A stretch of DNA of 6,476 nt from Brachybacterium sp. (GCA_030451965.1 JAKDNE010000186.1:1-6476), one strand, 5' to 3'; positions 1-5,921 are shown, counted from the stretch's first letter. Program-made: numbers and translations. The notes: generated by a model not told the origin, from the letters alone.

Positions 1-946
1 CGACCAGGCGGCGGAAGGCGGTGCGGGTGCCCTGGGAGGAGCCGTGCAGCTCGAGGTGCTTGAGGTACATGGTGCGCAGGTCCAGCTGGACCACCGGGCC
101 GCCGATCGCGCCGGCGGTCGTGTACCGGCCCTCCGGCCGCAGGATCCGCAGCAGGTCGTTGAACATCTCCCCGCCCACCAGGTCGGCGACCACGTCGATC
201 GGCCCGTCGGCGAGGCGGGCGACCTCATCGACCAGGTCATCGCCGCCGCGCAGCACCACGCCCTCGGCGCCGATGTCCCGCAGCGCCTGCTCCTTGCCGG
301 AGCTGGTGACGGCGTACGGGATCGCACCGCGCACCCGTGCGAGCTGGATCAGCGCCGATCCCACCCCGCCCGAGGCGCCGGTGATCAGGATGCTCTCCCC
401 CTCGGCGAGACGGGCACGGTCGAGCATCTGCTCAGCGGTGAGATAGGCGCAGCAGAAGGTCGCCAGGCCCGCGTCGGGGATATCGGCGGTGATCTGGTGG
501 GCGTTGGCCGCCGGGACCGCGACGTAGTCGGCGTAGCCGCCGTCCCGGCCGTGGCCGATGTAGTCGATGTCCGCCAGGGAGTCGTCACCCTCGGGGCGGT
601 GGTAGAGGCTGAAATCGACCATCACCCGCTGGCCGACCCGCTCACGGCTCACGCCGCCCCCGACGGCGGCGATGCGGCCGACGATGTCCGCACCCTGGAT
701 GCGGGGGAACTCCAGGGTGGAGCGGCCGCGCCGCCAGGTGGAGACCTCCGACGGGTCGGTCTCGCTGCCGTAGGCACCCTCGCGCACCCAGATGTCGGTG
801 TTGTTCATCCCGCAGGCGTGGACGTCGATCAGCACCTCCCCCGGCGCCGGGGCGGGGGTGGGCGCCTCACGCGTGTGGACGAGCTGATCCAGGCCGCCGT
901 GGCCCATCAGCCGCATGGCCTGCATGGTGCTGGGTATCGCCGCCAT
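1..946 (-). CDS. Medium-chain dehydrogenase/reductase (zinc-type alcohol dehydrogenase or quinone oxidoreductase-like), 3' end cut by the window
   Basis: The frame is open for 315 codons from the ATG at 946-944 to the left edge. The start is set by AGGAGG (959-954), 7 nt upstream. The protein opens MAAIPSTMQAMRLMGHGGLD and has the GroES-like N-terminal fold of MDR enzymes, with PAPGEVLIDVHACGMNNTD at residues 33-51; Cys45 sits where zinc-type members keep a catalytic metal ligand. The Rossmann motif ITGASGGVG (residues 188-196) is the dinucleotide site, and its GASGGVG form is typical of quinone-oxidoreductase-like members, which usually use NADPH. I do not see the four-cysteine structural zinc loop of classical alcohol dehydrogenases. 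The segment around GADIVGRIAAVGGG also fits the family. Family members are about 350 aa, so some 35 residues are missing. It is a soluble oxidoreductase; substrate unknown. It is transcribed away from the glycosidase gene. The family call is firm; a specific reaction is not. Confidence 0.93.
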   Translation of the reverse strand, partial: MAAIPSTMQAMRLMGHGGLDQLVHTREAPTPAPAPGEVLIDVHACGMNNTDIWVREGAYGSETDPSEVSTWRRGRSTLEFPRIQGADIVGRIAAVGGGVSRERVGQRVMVDFSLYHRPEGDDSLADIDYIGHGRDGGYADYVAVPAANAHQITADIPDAGLATFCCAYLTAEQMLDRARLAEGESILITGASGGVGSALIQLARVRGAIPYAVTSSGKEQALRDIGAEGVVLRGGDDLVDEVARLADGPIDVVADLVGGEMFNDLLRILRPEGRYTTAGAIGGPVVQLDLRTMYLKHLELHGSSQGTRTAFRRLV

Positions 947-979
947 CGGAGCCCCTCCTGTCCGGGGCGCGCGAGCAGG

Positions 980-993
980 CACTCGCGCGAGTG
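980..993. promoter_or_regulatory. Perfect 14-bp palindrome, candidate operator of the oxidoreductase gene
   Basis: CACTCGCGCGAGTG equals its own reverse complement over all 14 bases. The half-site CGCGCGAG (984-991) occurs again in direct orientation at 968-975, 16 bp away, so a second, overlapping inverted repeat (968-975 with 982-989, spacer 976-981) also exists. The element lies 33 bp upstream of the oxidoreductase ATG, between its ribosome binding site and the rest of the divergent spacer. It could be a repressor or activator site, or a hairpin in the 5' leader of the minus-strand transcript. The regulator cannot be named. Confidence 0.5.
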
Positions 994-1100
994 GGCATCA
1001 GCCTGGCAGTGCAGAACGTTTCAGGTCCAGGGGTGCTCGCGGCCGTACCCGCCGCTCACCTGCGCGGGCGCCGATCCGGGCCGGTTCCTCCGGTTCCCGG

Positions 1101-1128
1101 TGTGGCCTCTCCTGCGACGGGCTACCGT
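1101..1128 (+). promoter_or_regulatory. Weak candidate promoter for the GH5-GPH operon
   Basis: TACCGT (1123-1128) fits the TANNNT form of an actinobacterial -10 box. A poor -35 (TGTGGC, 1101-1106) lies 16 bp upstream. The position, about 60 bp before the GH5 start codon, is reasonable. In DNA this GC-rich such matches are frequent, so this is only the best candidate in the spacer. Confidence 0.22.
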
Positions 1129-1188
1129 GGCGTCACCACTGCGCAGCGCAGCGCATACGGAGCTCACCGAGTCGAGGGAGACAGGACC

Positions 1189-2613
1189 ATGTCGCTTTCC
1201 ACAGAGGGTTCGACGCTCGTCGACGAGCACGGTCGCCAACGGATCCTGCACGGCATCAACCTGGTCGCCAAGGGCAGCCCCGGCGCGACCGATCCCTCCG
1301 CATTCCGGGGCAGCTGGGGTGCCGCGGACCTCGCCCAGCTGGGAGAGCTCGGGCTGGACAGCGTGCGCCTGGGGGTGAACTGGGCGGCGACCGAGCCCCG
1401 GCCCGGCGAATACTCCCCGGAGCACCTGGACTGGCTGGCCGAGCAGCTGGACCTGCTGCACGCCGCCGGGTTCGCGGTGATCCTCGACGGGCACCAGGAC
1501 CTGTTCTCGCAGTCCTTCGGCAACGGCGCCCCGGCCTGGGCCACCCTGACAGCGCAGCAGTTCGAGGACACCGAGCTGTGGTCGGACGCCTATCTCTCCT
1601 CCCCCGCCGTGCACGAGGCCTATGACGCCTTCTGGGCCGACGCCCCCGCCGCGGACGGCGTCGGGATCCGCACCCGCTTCGTGGCGATGTGGGGGATGCT
1701 CGCCGAGCGGTTCGCCGCGCACCCGGCGGTGATCGGGTACGACGTGCTGAACGAGCCGACCCCGGGCTCCGCCGCGCCGCAGCTGTTCGGGGGAATCATC
1801 CACGTCTTCGCCGAGCTCACCGGCCAGGACCCGGAGCGGGTGATGGCCGACTTCGCCGACCCGGCCGCGAAGCTCTCCCAGCTCGCCCATCTCGAGGACG
1901 CCTCCCTGCATCGCACCCTCGGGGACCAGCTCGCGCCGATGCTGGCCGACTTCGAGCAGGGCCCCGTCCATGCGCTGTACACCGAGGCGGTGCGAGCGAT
2001 CCGGAAGGCGGATCCGAGCGGCCTGATCCTGCGCGAGCACGACTACTTCGGCAACATCGGCATCCCCGCCTCGCTCCCCCCGCTGCAGGACGGGGCCTGG
2101 GTGTACTCCCCGCACGGCTACGACCTGGTGGTGGACACCGCGGCGATGCCGCAGGCCAGCGACACCCGCGTCACCACGATCTTCGAACGCGCCGCGGAGA
2201 CCGGCAGGGGTCTCGGCGTGCCGGTGATCGTCGGCGAATGGGGCGCGTTCGCGACGCACGAGGGCATCGCGGGTCACGCCGACGCGCAGCTGGAGATGTT
2301 CGATGCCCGCGCCTGGAGCTGGTTCTACTGGTGCTGGGAGCCTGGGTTCACGGCCACGGAGGCGGCAGCTCGGCTGCGTCGGCCGCGTCCCCGCGCCGTG
2401 GCCGGGCGAGATCTGCGGGCGGGCACCTCCGCGGGTGGGGGCTGGCGCGCTGCCTGGACCGGGAGGGACTGCGACGCACCGAGCGAGTTCTGGGTCCCGC
2501 CGGAGCGGGAGGTCGAGCACCTCGTCGATGGTCGTCGCCAGGAGCTGCGGCGGGAGCACACCACGGTGCTGCTCGTCCCCGGGGTCGGCGAGCACCGGCT
2601 GCGGGTGAGCTGA
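1189..2613 (+). CDS. GH5 glycoside hydrolase, endoglycoceramidase-like, no signal peptide
   Basis: A 474-residue protein of glycoside hydrolase family 5. The ATG at 1189 follows GAGGGAG (1174-1180) by 8 nt; the frame is open further upstream, but that stretch has no similarity I recognise. The (beta/alpha)8 domain covers roughly residues 5-390. Visible family marks are HGINLVAK (21-28), Arg60, DGHQDLFSQ with His102 and Asp104 (a pattern typical of endoglycoceramidases), DVLNEP with acid/base Glu189, SPHGYD with His309 and Tyr311, GEWGAF with nucleophile Glu350, and YWCWEP with Trp383. Residues about 395-474 resemble the beta-sandwich C-terminal domain of this group (RPRAVAG, then SEFWVPP). 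Family members retain beta-configuration and release oligosaccharide from glycolipids or related beta-glycosides. There is no hydrophobic N-terminal segment, so the enzyme should be cytoplasmic, unlike the secreted rhodococcal endoglycoceramidases. The sugar symporter gene follows 59 bp downstream. Family and catalytic residues are secure; the substrate is inferred and could be a different beta-glycoside. Confidence 0.93.
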   Translation: MSLSTEGSTLVDEHGRQRILHGINLVAKGSPGATDPSAFRGSWGAADLAQLGELGLDSVRLGVNWAATEPRPGEYSPEHLDWLAEQLDLLHAAGFAVILDGHQDLFSQSFGNGAPAWATLTAQQFEDTELWSDAYLSSPAVHEAYDAFWADAPAADGVGIRTRFVAMWGMLAERFAAHPAVIGYDVLNEPTPGSAAPQLFGGIIHVFAELTGQDPERVMADFADPAAKLSQLAHLEDASLHRTLGDQLAPMLADFEQGPVHALYTEAVRAIRKADPSGLILREHDYFGNIGIPASLPPLQDGAWVYSPHGYDLVVDTAAMPQASDTRVTTIFERAAETGRGLGVPVIVGEWGAFATHEGIAGHADAQLEMFDARAWSWFYWCWEPGFTATEAAARLRRPRPRAVAGRDLRAGTSAGGGWRAAWTGRDCDAPSEFWVPPEREVEHLVDGRRQELRREHTTVLLVPGVGEHRLRVS

Positions 2614-2672
2614 GGTGACCGCCTCGACCTCACACCCGATCGGGAGCGCGGGACGAGCCGGGGGAGCCTGAG

Positions 2673-4073
2673 ATGGCGATGCCGCTGAAGCGGCGGCTGC
2701 TGCTGGCCACGCCCCTGCCGGCGGCGTGGATGTCCTCGGTGATCATCCACAACGTCTACGTGAAGTTCTACACCGACGTGGTGGGGATGGATCCGCGGTA
2801 CGTCGGCTGGGTGTACCTGATCTTCAACGTCTGGAACGTGCTGAACGACCCGGTGTTCGGCGTGCTGCTGGACAAGATGCGGTATCGGCCCGGCAAGGGC
2901 AAGTTCCTGCTGGTGATGCGGGTGACGATCCCCTTCCTCCTGCTGGGGCTGGTGCTGATGGCGTGGACGCCGTCGTCCTGGTCGCAGGCCGCGATCTTCA
3001 CCGTGTTCCTGGTCGAGCTGTTCCTGTTCGATGTCGCCTCGACGCTGTATCTGATCTCTGCGACCAGCTATGTCTACCTCGCCGCCCCCACCCGCGAGGA
3101 CCGGATCGACGTCGAGGTCGCCCGGGCCTGGATCGGGAACGTCATCTCCGCGGTCGCGACCGTGGTCGCCACCCAGATGCTGGTGGGCGACGCCGTCACC
3201 GAACGGATCACGCTGAACGTGATGCTGATGGGTGTGGTGCTGGTCAACGGCGCCGTCTACGCGTTCGCGGCCTGGGCCCTGCGCGACCCGCCGGAGCTCT
3301 ACGAGCAGGGCGACGGGGGCGCCGCGCCGGTGACCGCCTCCCGTCTGCTCGGGGACCTGCGCTCCGTGGTGCGCATGCGCGCGTTCTGGGCGCTGTTCTT
3401 CCACGGCATGCTGTTCATGGCGCCGATGGGGATCTACTTCACCGCGTTCCTGTACTTCATGGACCATGTCGTGCGCTCCACCGGCACCCAGGCCACCCTC
3501 GCGGACACCGGCTCGATGCTCGCCGTGCTCGTGCTGCTGCCGCTGATCGCGCGGGGCATCAAGCGCCTGGGCTCGCGCACGGCGATGTGGGTCGCGGCGC
3601 TGCCCTATCTCGGCGGCTTCACGCTCCTGCTGCTCTGGGCCGACACCTGGTGGAACGTGCTGCTGTGCTACCTGCTGATCATGAGCGGCAGGTACACGGT
3701 CTCCACCGCCACCACCGCACTGGATGCCGCACTGATCGACGACAACGAGCGCCTCACCGGGGTGCGCAAGGCCGGATCGATCGCCTCGGTCCGGGCGCTG
3801 CTGACCGCACCGATCGCCGGGGTGCAGATGGTGCTGTACATGGCGATCCTCACCGCTGGCGGATACGACATCACCGCCGAGGTGCAGTCCCCGCAGACCC
3901 AGGAGGCGATCCGCCTCGCCACCGCCGGGGTGCCGATCCTCTTCGCCCTGCTGGGCCTGATCCCGCTCCTCTTCCTGCCCTATGACCGGGCGCACGAGAA
4001 GGAGCTCAGCGAGTGGTCGCGGGCACGCCGCCCCGAGGAGGGCACTGCGGTGGCATCGGGCGAGGGCGACTGA
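2673..4073 (+). CDS. GPH-family (glycoside-pentoside-hexuronide:cation) symporter, MelB-like MFS transporter
   Basis: A 466-residue polytopic membrane protein with about 12 hydrophobic segments, the usual size for the GPH (MFS_2) family that imports sugars and glycosides with Na+ or H+. The ATG at 2673 follows GGGGGAG (2660-2666) by 6 nt; Met3 is an alternative start. The N-terminal half carries family marks: FYTDVVGM (32-39), NVWNVLNDPVFGVLLDK (52-68) and a basic loop RYRPGKGK (70-77), matching the helix II to loop 2-3 signature of MelB. From memory of MelB, its cation-site Asp59 corresponds to Asp59 here, but the Asp55 position is Asn55, and the Asp124 position falls near Leu127. It starts 59 bp after the GH5 stop with no terminator-like structure between them apart from a 10-bp palindrome (2635-2644), so co-transcription is likely. 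Its cargo is probably the GH5 substrate or a glycoside derived from it. Confidence 0.9.
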   Translation: MAMPLKRRLLLATPLPAAWMSSVIIHNVYVKFYTDVVGMDPRYVGWVYLIFNVWNVLNDPVFGVLLDKMRYRPGKGKFLLVMRVTIPFLLLGLVLMAWTPSSWSQAAIFTVFLVELFLFDVASTLYLISATSYVYLAAPTREDRIDVEVARAWIGNVISAVATVVATQMLVGDAVTERITLNVMLMGVVLVNGAVYAFAAWALRDPPELYEQGDGGAAPVTASRLLGDLRSVVRMRAFWALFFHGMLFMAPMGIYFTAFLYFMDHVVRSTGTQATLADTGSMLAVLVLLPLIARGIKRLGSRTAMWVAALPYLGGFTLLLLWADTWWNVLLCYLLIMSGRYTVSTATTALDAALIDDNERLTGVRKAGSIASVRALLTAPIAGVQMVLYMAILTAGGYDITAEVQSPQTQEAIRLATAGVPILFALLGLIPLLFLPYDRAHEKELSEWSRARRPEEGTAVASGEGD

Positions 4074-4101
4074 CCGCTCGACCGACCGCTCCCGCGCAGC
4101 G

Positions 4102-4151
4102 CCCGGCCGTGCACGCCGGCGTGTGCATCGGATGCCGGCCGGGGCCCCGGC
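4102..4151 (+). terminator. Nested GC-rich hairpins after the GPH symporter, candidate terminator
   Basis: Starting 28 bp after the symporter stop, CCCGGCCG (4102-4109) pairs perfectly with CGGCCGGG (4136-4143). Inside it TGCAC (4110-4114) pairs with GTGCA (4123-4127) around a GC-rich loop. An alternative 14-bp perfect palindrome GCCGGGGCCCCGGC (4138-4151) overlaps the outer right arm. No T-run follows, which is common for actinobacterial terminators. The placement at an operon end, just before a candidate promoter, supports termination; processing or mRNA stabilisation of the 3' end is the alternative. Confidence 0.45.
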
Positions 4152-4167
4152 AAAGGTCACTGTGCAC

Positions 4168-4197
4168 TGGCCGCGACAGGGGCACCGGGCCTAGGAT
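4168..4197 (+). promoter_or_regulatory. Candidate promoter of the DHA1 permease gene
   Basis: TAGGAT (4192-4197) is a good actinobacterial -10 box (TANNAT). The matching -35 at 18 bp spacing, TGGCCG (4168-4173), is poor. Transcription would begin near 4203, giving a leader of about 60 nt. It lies downstream of the hairpins that probably end the previous operon. Confidence 0.38.
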
Positions 4198-4251
4198 CGA
4201 GAGGAACTCACCGCTTCCAGCGTCGGCAGCGTGCCCGTCCCGACCCGCGCT

Positions 4252-4256
4252 GGAGG
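4252..4256 (+). promoter_or_regulatory. Ribosome binding site that sets the DHA1 permease start
   Basis: GGAGG lies 7 nt before the ATG at 4264. An in-frame GTG at 4231 would add 11 residues but has no comparable site upstream, so the ATG is preferred. Confidence 0.7.
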
Positions 4257-4263
4257 CTCCCCG

Positions 4264-5511
4264 ATGTCGCACACGCCGACGCCGTCCGCACCGCTGTCCC
4301 CCGGCCGTCTGCGGCTGGTCATCCTGGCGATGTCGCTGGGCGCCTTCGCGATCGGCACCACCGAGTTCGCGAGCATGGGCCTGCTGCCCCAGATCGCCCG
4401 CGACCTCGAGGTCTCCATCCCGCAGGCCGGAATGCTCATCACCCTGTACGCGCTGGGCGTGGTGATCGGTGCACCGCTGGTGACCATCGCGGCAGTGCGG
4501 ATCCCGCGGGCGCGGCTGCTGGTGCTGCTGATCGGCCTGATCGGACTGGGGAACCTGCTCTCCGCGGTCGCCCCGGACTTCGGCACGCTGGCCACCGCCC
4601 GCTTCATCGCGGGGCTCCCCCACGGCGCCTACTTCGGGGTCGCCTCGCTGGTCGCCGCCCGCCTCTCCCCGCCCGGACGCCGTGCCCGCTCGGTGTCGCT
4701 GGTGATGCTGGGCCTGACGATCGCCACCATGATCGGGGTCCCGGCCTCCACCGCGCTCGGCCAGAACGTGGGGTGGCGCTCGGCCTACGTGATCGTGGTG
4801 GTGATCGCCGCGGCGACCACGCTGGCGATCTGGCGCCTGGTGCCCGAGCCCGACGGTGCCGGGGCCACCGGTTCGATCCGCGGGGAGCTCGGCGCCCTGC
4901 GCCGCGGGCAGGTGTGGTTCGCGCTCGGGATCGGTGCCATCGGCTTCGGCGGCATGTTCGCCGTGTACAGCTACATCGGCGAGATCGTGCCGGGCGTGAT
5001 GGGCCTCGGCGAGCGCGCCGTGCCGCTGGCGCTGTTCGTGTTCGGCCTCGGCATGACGCTGGGCAACCTGATCGCCGGACGCCTCGCCGATCGCAGCGTC
5101 TACGGCACCATCTTCCTCGGCCTGATCGGCATGGCGCTCAGCCTGGCCGTCTTCGCGATGGTGGCTCATCAGGCGATCGCCGGGATGGTCCTGCTGCTCG
5201 CGATCGCGATCACCTCCCAGCTGATGGGCCCCTCGCTGCAGCTGTTCCTGCTGGACGCCTCTCCCGACGCCCCGTCGCTGGCCGCCGCCCTGCACCACTC
5301 GGCGCTGAACATCGGCAACTCCCTGGGCGCCGCCCTCGGAGCCGCCGTGCTCGCCGCGGGTTGGGGCCTGCTCGCCCCGGCCTGGACCGGCGTGGTGCTC
5401 GCGGTGCTGGGACTGGGGATCGCCGGCTGGTCGTTCGCCGTGCACCGGCGACAGGCCCGCCGGGCAGCGGTGCCGACGTCCGCCGACGGTGGGCTGTCGG
5501 TGCCTGCCTGA
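4264..5511 (+). CDS. MFS transporter, DHA1 family (arabinose efflux permease/AraJ-type)
   Basis: A 415-residue membrane protein with about 12 hydrophobic segments, typical for the drug:H+ antiporter-1 group. After a short polar, proline-rich N-terminus comes LGAFAIGTTEFASMGLLP (25-42), the helix I signature of AraJ/YdhP/Cmx-like permeases in which the TEF triplet is highly conserved. Further family-like stretches are IPRARLLVLLIGLIGLGNLL, RFIAGLPHGAYFGVASLVAA in helix IV, and MIGVPASTALGQNVGWRSAY in helix V with the efflux-type glycine-proline pattern. A basic tail (HRRQARRAAV) ends the protein. Known relatives export sugars, chloramphenicol or other small molecules; sequence alone does not reveal the substrate. 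It has its own candidate promoter and looks monocistronic: 190 bp separate it from the symporter and 423 bp from the TetR gene. A functional link to the upstream sugar genes is possible but not shown. Confidence 0.92.
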   Translation: MSHTPTPSAPLSPGRLRLVILAMSLGAFAIGTTEFASMGLLPQIARDLEVSIPQAGMLITLYALGVVIGAPLVTIAAVRIPRARLLVLLIGLIGLGNLLSAVAPDFGTLATARFIAGLPHGAYFGVASLVAARLSPPGRRARSVSLVMLGLTIATMIGVPASTALGQNVGWRSAYVIVVVIAAATTLAIWRLVPEPDGAGATGSIRGELGALRRGQVWFALGIGAIGFGGMFAVYSYIGEIVPGVMGLGERAVPLALFVFGLGMTLGNLIAGRLADRSVYGTIFLGLIGMALSLAVFAMVAHQAIAGMVLLLAIAITSQLMGPSLQLFLLDASPDAPSLAAALHHSALNIGNSLGAALGAAVLAAGWGLLAPAWTGVVLAVLGLGIAGWSFAVHRRQARRAAVPTSADGGLSVPA

Positions 5512-5527
5512 GCCCCGGACGGCTCGG
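5508..5527 (+). terminator. Weak hairpin over the DHA1 permease stop codon
   Basis: GAGCC (5510-5514) pairs with GGCTC (5521-5525) over a 6-nt loop, extended by one G-U and one C-G pair to about 7 bp. It overlaps the stop codon and has no T-run. It may be a terminator or chance structure in GC-rich DNA. Confidence 0.2.
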
Positions 5528-5612
5528 CCCTCCGGTACGCGGGTGGCCAGAGGTTCCGGCGCCCCCGGACGAGGACGATGGCTCCGCACATCAGAGCGGG
5601 GTCCGGCAGGTC

Positions 5613-5719
5613 CGCACCGGTCTCCTCCCCGGTGCGCCGACGCCGGTGCGCCGGCCCCGGTGCGTCCACCGCAGGGCCGTGGGACCGAGGCAACTTCTGC
5701 TGCCTGCAGGACCGGTGCG
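5613..5719. repeat. CCGGTGCG repeat cluster (four direct copies and one inverted)
   Basis: CCGGTGCG occurs at 5629-5636, 5643-5650 and 5657-5664, exactly 14 bp apart, and again at 5712-5719. The inverted form CGCACCGG is at 5613-5620 and can pair with the first copy over an 8-nt loop (8-bp stem). The 14-bp units after the core are less conserved (CCGACG, CCGGCC, TCCACC). Confidence 0.7.
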
Positions 5720-5753
5720 CACCTCGAGATGAGTCGTGCAGACCGCAGAAGTT
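5692..5753. repeat. Long imperfect inverted repeat (21-bp arms, 18 matched)
   Basis: Arms 5692-5712 and 5733-5753 pair at 18 of 21 positions, with a perfect outer 9 bp: AACTTCTGC (5692-5700) against GCAGAAGTT (5745-5753). Mismatches fall at 5701, 5703 and 5709. The 20-nt centre (5713-5732) is unpaired. As RNA this would be a stable 62-nt stem-loop. It lacks a T-run and carries no visible transposon feature. Confidence 0.65.
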
Positions 5754-5774
5754 CGGCCGGCGGAACCTCGCAGA

Positions 5775-5796
5775 GCGCAGTCTCGCAGGGCTGCGC
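5775..5796 (+). repeat. Compact hairpin upstream of the TetR promoter
   Basis: GCGCAG (5775-5780) pairs with CTGCGC (5791-5796); three more inner pairs (two of them G-U) leave a CGCA tetraloop. It could end transcription from the permease side before the TetR promoter, though no T-run follows. Confidence 0.35.
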
Positions 5797-5819
5797 CACC
5801 GGGCACCGCCCCCACCCCC

Positions 5820-5849
5820 TTGACGGCGCCCGGAGACCCACGTCACACT
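5820..5849 (+). promoter_or_regulatory. Candidate promoter of the TetR gene
   Basis: TTGACG (5820-5825) matches the -35 consensus at five of six bases. At 18 bp spacing CACACT (5844-5849) is a modest -10. Transcription would start around 5856, inside the adjacent palindrome, which is the expected geometry for autorepression. The -10 is weak, and TCGACA (5849-5854) is an alternative -35 with no good -10 downstream. Confidence 0.42.
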
Positions 5850-5853
5850 CGAC

Positions 5854-5871
5854 AGTGAATGGTCATTCACT
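5854..5871. promoter_or_regulatory. Candidate TetR-family operator
   Basis: AGTGAATG (5854-5861), a GT spacer, then CATTCACT (5864-5871): 8-bp perfect arms, 18 bp in total. The size and the TGAATG-NN-CATTCA form are typical of TetR/AcrR-family operators. It overlaps the presumed transcription start of the TetR gene. I saw no second copy near the other genes in the window. Confidence 0.75.
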
Positions 5872-5874
5872 TCT

Positions 5875-5918
5875 GCTGAGCGATGTTCTCACGCCCGTCG
5901 GCTCAGCGATGTCCGCAC
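5875..5918 (+). repeat. Direct repeat and inverted repeat in the TetR leader
   Basis: The 18-mer at 5875-5892 and that at 5901-5918 match at 15 of 18 bases and share AGCGATGT, with a 26-bp period. At the same time GCTGAGC (5875-5881) is the exact reverse complement of GCTCAGC (5901-5907), so a 7-bp stem with a 19-nt loop can form ahead of the ribosome binding site. Confidence 0.55.
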
Positions 5919-5921
5919 ACC

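Larger units (their letters stand above)
5512..5819. other. Repeat-rich intergenic region without a convincing gene
   Basis: About 300 bp between the permease stop and the TetR promoter. Open frames exist on both strands, but their translations are rich in Arg, Pro, Gly and Ser, lack a good ribosome binding site and match no family I know, so I treat them as non-coding. The stretch instead holds inverted and direct repeats: CCGGTGCG copies at 5629-5719, an imperfect inverted repeat at 5692-5753 and a hairpin at 5775-5796. A small RNA gene, a 3'-UTR structure or a degraded repeat element would all fit. Confidence 0.6.

Noticed and set aside
1011..1024. AACGTT-centred sequence as a LacI-type operator for the GH5 operon
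   Set aside because: Only the central 6 bp are symmetric; the flanking bases do not pair, so it falls short of a LacI/CcpA-type site.
44..1378. Long plus-strand open frame opposite the oxidoreductase
   Set aside because: It is the antisense shadow of the minus-strand MDR gene, whose translation shows clear family motifs; the plus-strand product has none and runs on into the GH5 gene out of frame.
1021..2595. 524-codon minus-strand open frame opposite the GH5 gene
   Set aside because: Composition-driven shadow: Arg/Gly/Pro-rich product without recognisable domains, opposite a gene with intact GH5 catalytic residues.
2635..2644. CCCGATCGGG palindrome between the GH5 and symporter genes as a terminator
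   Set aside because: Ten bases without a loop or T-run in a 59-bp intra-operon gap; too short and common in GC-rich DNA to claim.
2325..4160. 611-codon minus-strand open frame opposite the symporter
   Set aside because: The product is rich in His, Gln, Arg and Asp, the usual antisense image of a hydrophobic transporter in GC-rich DNA, and has no start signals.
4231..4263. GTG at 4231 as the DHA1 permease start
   Set aside because: No good ribosome binding site precedes it, whereas GGAGG lies 7 nt before the ATG at 4264, and the added residues are not family-like.
5591..5815. 74-codon minus-strand open frame in the same spacer
   Set aside because: No ribosome binding site seen and no recognisable domain; explained by high GC content.
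5578..5823. 81-codon plus-strand open frame in the permease-TetR spacer
   Set aside because: No ribosome binding site at its ATG, low-complexity Arg/Pro-rich product ending in a proline run, and it overlaps the repeats and hairpins.
4006..5841. 611-codon minus-strand open frame opposite the DHA1 permease
   Set aside because: Same antisense effect; low-complexity translation with no family features.
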